Assembly (NCBI GenBank): GCA_000226015.1
Contig: JH153875.1
Span: forward strand, 19,111 to 55,019
Length of the DNA: 35,909 nucleotides
DNA from: Mnemiopsis leidyi
Taxonomy: Eukaryota > Ctenophora > Tentaculata > Lobata > Bolinopsidae
Direction: 5' to 3'
Position 1 is the first letter of the stretch, and each line of letters starts with the position of its first letter. Positions 28,946 through 35,909 of the stretch are shown here, in pieces. The notes beneath the pieces were generated by a model. That model was not told the DNA's origin. It saw nothing but the letters and a program-made list of their open reading frames with translations, and did not search any database. The position numbers and the translations under genes are program-made.

Positions 28946-30513
28946 CTGGATCGCACATTTTCCGCACGGATGTGGATATCGCTCCGGCTGCGATGAAACG
29001 TTCTAAGTCGATTGGGGGTGCACGTACTTGATTAACTTTAACCGTATCTGCAAATCGGCGTTTCATCCACCTACGAGGGAAGAGTTAAAAGATTAATTTT
29101 GTCAAATATATTCAAGGTTACACTAACAATATGAGGGTGGCTGGGTGGTGGCAACCACCCCCGAAAAGACACTTACCAACCTAAAATTAATTTTTGGCCC
29201 TCGAGACCATTCTGATTCGGGATCAATTCTTCGTCAAATTTTAGTCCGGGTTCAGAAAAAGGTTGCCAGTATGACAATATGAAGTTTTGTATGAGACTGA
29301 GAGTAATCTGAATAGTAAATTTGATAGTTCATAGTTTTTTCACTCCACTTCGTTGCAAAATTGACGTAAATTAAAATAACAGAGAAGACAGTCAGGTTAC
29401 ACTCAGGTATTGAGTTTTTGTAAATTCAGTATTGATGCCAAATATAATGTTACCTTCTAGAACTGTGCTGATTAAACAATAATTAATTATTAAATTTAAA
29501 TTTAAACCATGATAAAATACTACTACTAGGCAATGATTAAATATTGAAATATATTTAAGCAATAATATGAAAATGGAAACTTACGTTTTCCCAGCTCTGT
29601 AAGGTCTGTTTTGTGTTATTTTCCGTAAGGCAAGCTGTGCAAGGTTGTGGTTCAATAGCTTGTAGCACACAGCCCAGGACCCAATTGCAACTGAAACACC
29701 TAAAAATAAATTTACCTTCCATTTTGATAATAGTTAATTATGCAAATAAATTTATTGTTTTTATCAAAAACCCTCTCCCCTCAGTGATGACGTCATATAA
29801 TTATATGTAAACGACCCATAAACAATGTAAATCCTGAATATCTACAGCCTGTTTTATTTTTGATGACGTCATCACTGGCAAAACCCCCCTTCCCCATGGC
29901 ATCGTTTATATCAATATCAAATTCAATTGCCCTCATTTGGATTGTCTGACTTTGTCCAACCCTCATTGTCCGAACCTGATTTATTCGAATCGAACGGAGG
30001 GTCGCCGACAATAAAATGTAGGGAGAGTGCACGCTGCCGTACAAGATTTGGAATCGGCCCAATTGTTGAACGCGCCACTTGTGAATCAACGGTCCCTTAC
30101 TTTTGTTTGGCTAAAAAATTAGAAAACTGGATAACTTAAGCCTAATTACCAGTTACCACCTTGTATATATACAATTACATATTATAGATAATAATAAAGC
30201 GGCTAGACTTAGAGCTGTAAATTTAATCAACAAATACAATCAACCAATACAAGTTATATAGTAATAAAGCTTAAAGTTAAAACCTACCTATAATCTGGTG
30301 GACGATAAAACATGCACCAACTTTCACACCGGCACTTTCAATTGTCTGCTTCACTCCTCGAGCTTTGGCACTTCCGGCCTCCACAATCTGCCCTCCAAAT
30401 CTTCCAACATCTTCAATCTTCTCTTTCAGATTCAAGCTTTTAAGAGGGAGAATGTAGCCGTAGGCGGCCGCGGAGGCCTTCTCAATCAGTTCTCTTAATC
30501 TGTCCAAGTCCAT
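28887..30513 (-). CDS. DUF1279/FAM210-like small membrane protein, three exons (copy B)
   Basis: On the minus strand, exons 30513-30288, 29699-29585 and 29070-28887 join in phase to 174 aa. The N-terminal half (MDLDRLRELIEKASAAAYGY, KSLNLKEKIEDVGRFGGQIV) is amphipathic and absent from copy A. Then come VGACFIVHQIIG, GVSVAIGSWAVCYKLLNHN, RPYRAGKTW, and in exon 3 LERFIAAGAISTSVRKM and KIILAIWLVKYWSS. Exon 2 has the same length (115 bases), phase and splice positions as copy A. The hydrophobic blocks resemble DUF1279 (FAM210A/B, mitochondrial membrane), a tentative family call. The two copies face each other across ZDHHC6, so the duplication was inverted or followed by inversion. The coding end is itself duplicated just downstream. 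Confidence 0.72.
29757..29900. mobile_element. Truncated relative of the Harbinger-type MITE
   Basis: GATGACGTCATATAATTATATGTAAACGACCC matches the right terminus of the element at 6024-6486 apart from a small insertion. A second GATGACGTCATCAC with an adjoining C-rich tract follows near 29860-29895. No left terminus is found, so the copy is incomplete. It lies in intron 1 of the DUF1279-like gene copy B. Confidence 0.5.
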
Positions 30514-31760
30514 GTCAAATCAGTTTTCGGCAGTGGAAGCTTCAATGAATGATAAAGATTGAAAATTTAAATTATTTTCTTTGCATCCAGCGATTTGAAC
30601 CGTAGTTTTGTCGTTGACAACCTTGATCTCTTTGCTTCTTGGCCTTCTTCGTCTGCAAGTCTAACTTGTTTAGTATTTGCAGAGATTATTTCTTGGAAAT
30701 AGAATCAAAGCACTTTACAGTTACTAGATTACTGTTAAATTAACATGCTAAAAGTAAAAAGTTTGTCGCAGTGATACCCGACTCTCGCAGCTCAAAGCAT
30801 GATCGTTTCATTAGAACGGTAGACGGATATAATCTCGTCAATAAAAAGTTAGCAAGGAGTTATTACAAGGATCACAAGGATTACAAGGATTACAAGGATT
30901 ACAAGGATTACAAGGATTACAAGGATTACAAGGATTACAAATACAAGGATTAAAAGGATTGAAAATATCAAAGTCATATAACATTGTAATGTCTGACTAT
31001 AGTCTAAAGCGGATAGAACCATTAAAATCGTAAATCATTTCTAAAACTAAAAGTAAAAGGGGTTTGCGATTCCACTTTCGGACTGTATCCATAACGGAAT
31101 GGAAATAACCGCCAGTTATATGCTCAACCGGAAGGGCTGGGACCGCCATTTGATCTCCTCAAGCATGCTTAATGAGATCACGTGGCCGCGTTAGTAATGC
31201 AGATCGTAAGTTTTCCAGCAGGATTACTCCGTGTTATATATGAATCATTTAAAAGATTCTTAAAAACAAGTAAGACAGTCGTATCCTCATTTTAAGAATG
31301 CACTGTAACATTGACGCGACGATCACAATCCCGGACTTACATTGCAAATCTCGCTGTTTAAATGCACGCAACAAAACAATACGTCTATAAATATAATTTG
31401 ATTCCGCTTAAATTGGCTGGCAATTAATTTGGCGGTCCTTTCATTAGCATTACCATCAATATGGTATTCATAGGGCAGCAAAGCCCGACTATGTAACTAG
31501 CTGAACAGCAACTTGCAAAATGTAAGCAGGCCAAATTAGTAAACGAGAACGGATAGATGATATCTTGAACGAAGCGCAATTTAATTGTGCTAGCGTAATC
31601 TGTACCGGAAGTAAAATGATACGTGACGACACAAGTTATGAATATGGGAGAGGTGGAATGAGTAGTGTATGAGGGATTTTTCGAGCTGTATTCATCGAAA
31701 AAGTGAGGTACACGATCTAGTAATATACATAAAAGCCTAAACAATAAGCATCTCACGTAA
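30514..31760. other. Intergenic region
   Basis: No gene is recognised. It contains the 9-bp array at 30867-30952. The promoter of the minus-strand DUF1279-like gene should lie in the first few hundred bases. Confidence 0.4.
30867..30952 (+). repeat. 9-bp minisatellite (ACAAGGATT)n
   Basis: About nine copies of ACAAGGATT in direct succession, with one CAC variant and one interrupted unit. Because nine is divisible by three the array keeps a frame open (KDY repeats), but there is no evidence that it is translated. Confidence 0.9.
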
Positions 31761-31768
31761 AATATTTA

Positions 31769-31822
31769 TGCACTGGTTTTGTACGGCACTGGTTTTGTAC
31801 GGCACTGGTTTTGTACGGCAGC
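31769..31822 (+). repeat. 17-bp tandem repeat, three copies
   Basis: GCACTGGTTTTGTACG repeats three times with a 17-base period. A further GCACTGGTTT occurs shortly after (near 31853). Non-coding. Confidence 0.8.
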
Positions 31823-31877
31823 GCGCACCCTCCTGTCGGACGAAGTCAGACAAGCACTGGTTTCATGCACACCTATT

Positions 31878-31940
31878 ACAGTCATCCCCCGAAAAGCCCG
31901 GTAAATCGTGGTACCCGGTAAATCGGGGGAGTGCCATTTG
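31878..31940. mobile_element. Fragment related to the pogo-like MITE
   Basis: CCCCCGAAAAGCCCGGTAAATCG and a second CCCGGTAAATCGGGGG share the GCCCGGTAAATCGAGGG terminus motif of the element at 34109-34522. It is short and rearranged, directly upstream of the LINE relic. Confidence 0.45.
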
Positions 31941-32004
31941 GGGTCCGAAATTGGGTCTCAATTGTCTCTTAAATGTCTATAAACCGTCTTAAGAGCCAGG
32001 ACAG

Positions 32005-33125
32005 TTGATGACCATTTTGCACAGAAAAATTTTGTCCTCGAGCCAACAAAGCCGTAATGGTTCAACTAATATGGAATACTATCTAGGAGCTGATATTAGT
32101 CGCCTTCAATTTCAAAAGGACATTGAATATCTCCATGATTGGTCGCTGCAGAATAAAATGAAATTTCACCCTAGCAATGTGAAGTTCTATCAGTGGCTGG
32201 CAGATTGTGAGATTGACGGCACCTCTTTCACTCCTTAGTGCATTACCTTTCTTTGATTATGTGTACTCTTTTGGTGGGACTCCGCTTGAATATATCGAAA
32301 GTGAAAAGGATCTCGGTGTAATGGTATGCCATGGTAACTTCCAGTACCATTATATAAGTATAACTTCCAGTCTTGACTGGAAAGAACAGCTTGTTCAAAG
32401 GTTCTATCGAAAGCTAACCAGAAATTGGGTATGGCCCGAAGAAACAGCTATTTTGTCAATGATAGTAATCGTAGAAGAGTTCTGTATCTAATTGACGAGA
32501 TGATATCCGTCTAACGTTCTTACGAGGAGGAGAGCAGAAAACTGCGAGCCGCGCGCGGGTCGGGTAACATCTCGACAAGTATCTAACCTTAGTGAGAAGC
32601 CAATTTGAGCACTGTTCCAGTGTTCCATTATCTGGAGACCAGTTACCAAAACGCAGATCAATTGTCTTGAACGCCTTCAAAAACGGGTCATCGCAAGTGG
32701 ATCCTACGTGAGGAGTACATGAGCTATTCACAACTCGAGTTCACATACATTCAAAAATTTCGACAGCTTAAAATTATGATATGCCTATTGCAATTGACAG
32801 ATTTGACTTTTGACAGATTTGACTTTTGACAGATTTGACTTTTGACGGATTTAATCTTTTTCTTTAAACAAGGCCGGACTTGTTCCAGGTAACCTACCTG
32901 CATATTTAACCCCATACCATGCAAGGCAACTCTAGGCTAAGAAGTAGTCATCTCGATAGCCTTTGTTTTGTCGGTTCCTCTGTACCTCGTGCCACAACAA
33001 ATGCGTTTGCCAAAAGATTCTTCTATAGGACTCATAGCAAATGGAACCATGTTCCGTTTGAAGTGAGGTAGTCAAATAGCCTTAGCGAATTTGAAGGTAA
33101 GCTTAATGCTTACATGTGAGAGAGA
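32005..33125 (+). mobile_element. Decayed LINE, C-terminal half of the reverse transcriptase ORF
   Basis: Across several frames the plus strand encodes TILHRKIL, DIEYLHDWSLQNKMKFHPSN, GGTPLEYIESEKDLGVMV, then KTQINCLERLQKRVI, YIQKFRQLKIM, and finally LDSLCFVGSSVPRATTNAFA and WNHVPFEV. This is the order of a CR1/jockey-like non-LTR reverse transcriptase after the catalytic site, through the thumb to the last NxLP-like motif. There are several frame shifts and internal stops, and the DD of the catalytic box is only hinted at in the MMT-ILHRK start. It is a 5'-truncated, inactive copy. The TTGACAGATTTGACTTT repeat at about 32796-32848 interrupts it. Confidence 0.85.
32796..32850 (+). repeat. 18-bp tandem repeat inside the LINE relic
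   Basis: GACAGATTTGACTTTT recurs three to four times with a period of about 18 bases, ending in a variant GACGGATTTAATC. It is a local expansion after insertion of the element. Confidence 0.7.
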
Positions 33126-33950
33126 ATTATGTTGGAGTCATGTAGTGGAATCAGAAATGGAGGCTTCCGAGATGTATCAGTAATCATAAAATTTAATTTT
33201 GCTGTTCAACTTAGTGAATGTTAGTTTAGCTGTCGACACCTTATAACATATTTTGAACTTATTTCATCGCAGTTCACCTATCAGTATCTATATCACCATA
33301 TCATATAATTTGATTACTTATAGACGTTTAGATAAGAGCGGTATTAGCTTTGGAGTGCAAATAATTAGGTTAGGCAAATTAATCACATGACCACTACATG
33401 TTGATAAAATATAGGATGTAACTGTAAGCAAAAATAGAATCTTGCTCTAGTCCAGCACACATTTTTTATTGAAATTAAAACTTTTGAAACATTTTTTAAA
33501 TTGTTTTTGAGATGGTCGATAAACTATATTAAAAAATATAGTAGTTATACTTATAGTAATGACGCCGTTATCTTATTCCGAAAGAAGAAATTTTTCATCT
33601 GACAAGATTCATAATCAAATACATGCACATCAAATAGCTCCAGCAATCACAAAAAGCTACTTAACAGTTGTTCTTTAAAAGAATGAAGCAAAGAAATTGT
33701 AAATTCAGTAGAATCATGATTAGACTGACAATATAAGAATGTTCAAATAGAAGATAATAAAGTTACTTCACTATCTCACTATCACATTCAACAATTCTGA
33801 ATACATTGCGGTGTGGATTAGAGGTCTAGGTTAAGGATAGGGAAAACAGGAATTGATGGGCTCTAATCCCAACAGGTTCCTCATACCAGTTTTATAGTGA
33901 TTGTCCCTGAGTTACTTATACGCTATCGTTCATTCCTCGCCGTATTTAAA
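33126..33950. other. Intergenic region after the LINE relic
   Basis: AT-rich, with no gene recognised. TTTATT at 33465-33470 (AATAAA on the minus strand) is a candidate end of the WD40 gene transcript. Confidence 0.4.
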
Positions 33951-35850
33951 TCAGTGCGATGCTATTTCAACTGGAGTGATACTTGTTCCCGTAGACATGG
34001 AGCAGTCACTTAGTGAGCTTAGGATTTCCCGTGACCCCAAGTCGCTTGAGCTGCCTGTGAGCAGGTGATCAGAATTAGTATGTTTTGTTTAAAGTAATTA
34101 GTTAAATACAGTAAACCCTCGATTGACCGGGCCTCTATTTACCGGGTCCCTCTATTTACCGGGCCTCCGTGATACCGTGATAGAGCCTTAACATGCAAGC
34201 TGACTGCTCATACACACGTGCACTGATATATGTGACGTAACTACGGCATACATACACAATAAAACGATCGACCTCGAGATTACTGATTGAAGCTATGTAA
34301 TTCAGAACGTTGGATCCATTCTCACAGTTCTAAATCCCTCAAGGAGTACTTTTATCAAGAAATTTGATCAGGATGATGTTTACATATAGCTGTCAATAAC
34401 TGAAGTTACTATTTTTGGCCAATATTAGGCCGTATTTTGGTCAAATTCTATTTACCTGGCCCCTCTATTTACCGGGCCTCAACCCTTTCCCCCGAGAGGC
34501 CCGGTAAATCGAGGGTTTACTGTATAAAAAATTACAAACAAAATTCCAAAAAAATATTTAAAAAAAAACAAAAATCAAGCTCAAAGGACGAAGATTAGAA
34601 TACTTGAAAACAGAGATTCTTGATTGATGAAAAGTTCCAGGCTAACCCGAAATTAGAAGCTAGCTAATTAAACTTAAAGTTCGATTGTAACACCGAAATT
34701 TAATACATACCCGAGAGCTTGTTACGCTGCCTGAATCTCCTGGTCAGATGTTTCTTGTACAATTTAGTCTCCTCGCTCTCGTACTGCACATTCTCGTCGT
34801 AATGATACTCATACAAGTACAACTGTCCCTGCCCTCCGGAGATCAGAGTTTTCCTGGAAATTCGATCGTTTTCATGCTAAAACGATTAATGCAGCTGAAG
34901 ACGATTAACATATGTTTATAGAAAGCTTTTACAACAACAGACTCGTATCTATTTATGTATATCACCCCCCCCCCCGCCCTACAAATTTTCATGCATAATT
35001 CAACCCACGTGACTCTAAAATAGTAACTCGGAAAGCAGTGAGGCAACACGTGATACAATCACGTAACAAAAGTTACCTTCTGATGTTGGGCTGGTTGGGG
35101 GCAGCAAACTTCCAGATTTTTAAAGTGCAGTCCGCGCTGACACTTACAATCCGAGTTGAGGTAAACACGACTTTGTGCACAGTGTCTTTGTGTCCTTCCA
35201 GCTTGTGTAGGACGTCTCTGGGAGAGAACTTGATTAAGGTGCTAGGTGGAGCCGTCTGCAAGGGGCGTCTGAAGCGTTAACAACGAGCAATAGCGAAAAA
35301 CTTGGGATCCTACAAATTGAGAAGAGACCAACCAGGAACAAAAATGATTGAGTGACGAACTCAAAGGTAGAAAGTGACTGTGTGACAAAAGTGAGTATGT
35401 GACAAAAGTGAATGTGTGACAAAAGTGTGACTATGTGGATGCGTGGCAAAAGTGACAAAAATGACAGTGTGTCGCATCTTACTTGTCCAACTCCCAGTAA
35501 TGAATGGTCTTGTCTTTAGAGCAAGTAACAAGTGTTGTGCCCGGGTTTTTACTACCGTTCTTCATCTCCATTTGTACTGATTCTATTCTGGGAGAGATTA
35601 AGTGTGTTATGTCGCCTCACATCCCTATGTCGTGACAATAATATGTAACATTTATAACCAGAACACCGAGGGATTACGAAATGCAACGCATGACTACCAA
35701 CGCATGACTACCAACGCGTGACTACCAACGCGTGACTACCAACACTTTAGATTAGAAGATACAAACTCACGCATCAGAATGAGAGTGTACAGTCTTGACA
35801 AGTACTCCCGTGTTTATGTGATAGATCGTACTTTGTCGTTATGACAACAC
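33951..35850 (-). CDS. WD40-repeat protein, 3' part of a gene running off the right edge
   Basis: On the minus strand, exons are about 35850-35771, 35587-35483, 35268-35077, 34853-34711 and 34054-33951. The last four joins keep phase. The reading gives INTGVLVKTVHSHSDA, then LVTCSKDKTIHYWELDK, then HKLEGHKDTVHKVVF and VSADCTLKIWKF, all typical WD40 blades with GH and WE/WK ends. A charged segment follows (YLYEYHYDENVQYESEE, KHLTRRFRQRNK), then a Ser-rich tail (SSSDLGSREILSSLSD) ending in IASH. WD40 propellers are scaffolds for protein complexes; the specific ortholog was not recognised. The first visible exon is ambiguous: the frame that joins correctly downstream hits a stop about 40 bases into the exon, while another frame is open further up. 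Either a frame shift or an unseen acceptor explains this. Confidence 0.75.
34109..34522. mobile_element. Pogo/Tc1-mariner-type MITE with TA target-site duplication
   Basis: The ends are CAGTAAACCCTCGATT and its reverse complement AATCGAGGGTTTACTG (with one change inside), flanked by TA at 34107-34108 and 34523-34524. CAG...CTG ends and a TA duplication fit the pogo/Tc1-mariner group. Subterminal TTTACCGGGCCTC motifs repeat several times at both ends. At 414 bp it has no transposase. It lies in an intron of the WD40 gene. Fragments of the same family occur at 14598 and about 31878. Confidence 0.85.
35345..35462. repeat. Short tandem repeat of GTGACAAAAGTGA type
   Basis: Units of TGTGACAAAAGTGA recur about six times with variable spacing in a WD40-gene intron, close to its donor site at 35482. 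Exon sequence is not part of the unit. Confidence 0.8.
35682..35742. repeat. 15-bp tandem repeat, four copies
   Basis: CAACGCATGACTACC repeats about four times (the last two as CAACGCGTGACTACC) in the intron before the first visible WD40 exon. Confidence 0.85.
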
Positions 35851-35879
35851 GCCACATGTCCCTGAGTCAGAGTGTTTCA

Positions 35880-35909
35880 GTGAAAACAGACAGACAGACA
35901 GACAGGCAG
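35880..35909. repeat. (ACAG)n microsatellite at the window edge
   Basis: A run of CAGA/ACAG tetranucleotides ends the window. On the minus strand it is a CTGT-rich pyrimidine tract just upstream of the presumed acceptor of the WD40 exon. Confidence 0.7.

Noticed and set aside
30771..30953. Open frame with KDY repeats
   Set aside because: It is only a 9-bp minisatellite that keeps a frame open; no start context, splice sites or family support.
31424..31756. 110-residue minus-strand protein
   Set aside because: Low-complexity composition, no family resemblance, no promoter or splice support.
33996..34066. Plus-strand start exon reading MEQSLSELRISRDPKSLELP
   Set aside because: The minus strand of the same bases gives a terminal exon with a proper acceptor, correct incoming phase and a stop, so it belongs to the WD40 gene; the plus-strand reading is a shadow.

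Overview
The window is eukaryotic and animal-like. It is AT-rich and holds intron-split genes with GT-AG splice sites, non-LTR retrotransposon relics, several MITE families and many tandem repeats. The protein complement (adenylosuccinate synthetase, a ZDHHC6-type palmitoyltransferase, an arylsulfatase, a pentraxin/LamG-like secreted protein, a divergent actin, two DUF1279/FAM210-like proteins and a WD40 protein) fits a metazoan. The repeat style suggests an aquatic invertebrate, perhaps a cnidarian, but nothing here fixes the taxon.

Layout: 1-900 has a palindromic dispersed repeat and a LINE reverse transcriptase tail. 2470-5956 (+) is a four-exon arylsulfatase with one frame break in its last exon, and its introns carry a tRNA-like repeat and a foldback MITE. 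6024-6486 is a Harbinger-type MITE. 7969-15276 (+) is a ten-exon adenylosuccinate synthetase, complete at 426 aa; its fourth intron holds an intronless secreted LamG gene with its own TATA box and initiator. 16671-17713 (+) is a three-exon DUF1279-like gene. 19775-27566 (+) is an eleven-exon ZDHHC6 ortholog; its eighth intron holds an intronless divergent actin on the opposite strand plus a LINE fragment. 28887-30513 (-) is an inverted paralog of the DUF1279-like gene. 32005-33125 is a decayed LINE. 33951 to the right edge (-) is a WD40-repeat gene with a pogo-like MITE in one intron.

The most striking observation is a repeated architecture. In four introns of two unrelated genes (three in the synthetase, one in ZDHHC6) a tandem array runs up to the 3' splice site and across it. 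Each unit holds the AG acceptor plus the first 12-25 nt of the downstream exon, usually with a branch-point-like motif. The last unit is the real exon start. Every earlier unit is a decoy acceptor that would give a stop codon within about 6-15 codons. A fifth array lies directly in front of another ZDHHC6 exon. A 5' splice-site duplication and a duplicated 3' coding end occur nearby. Gene models were built by hand from reading phase, splice consensus and family similarity; no search or transcript data were available.
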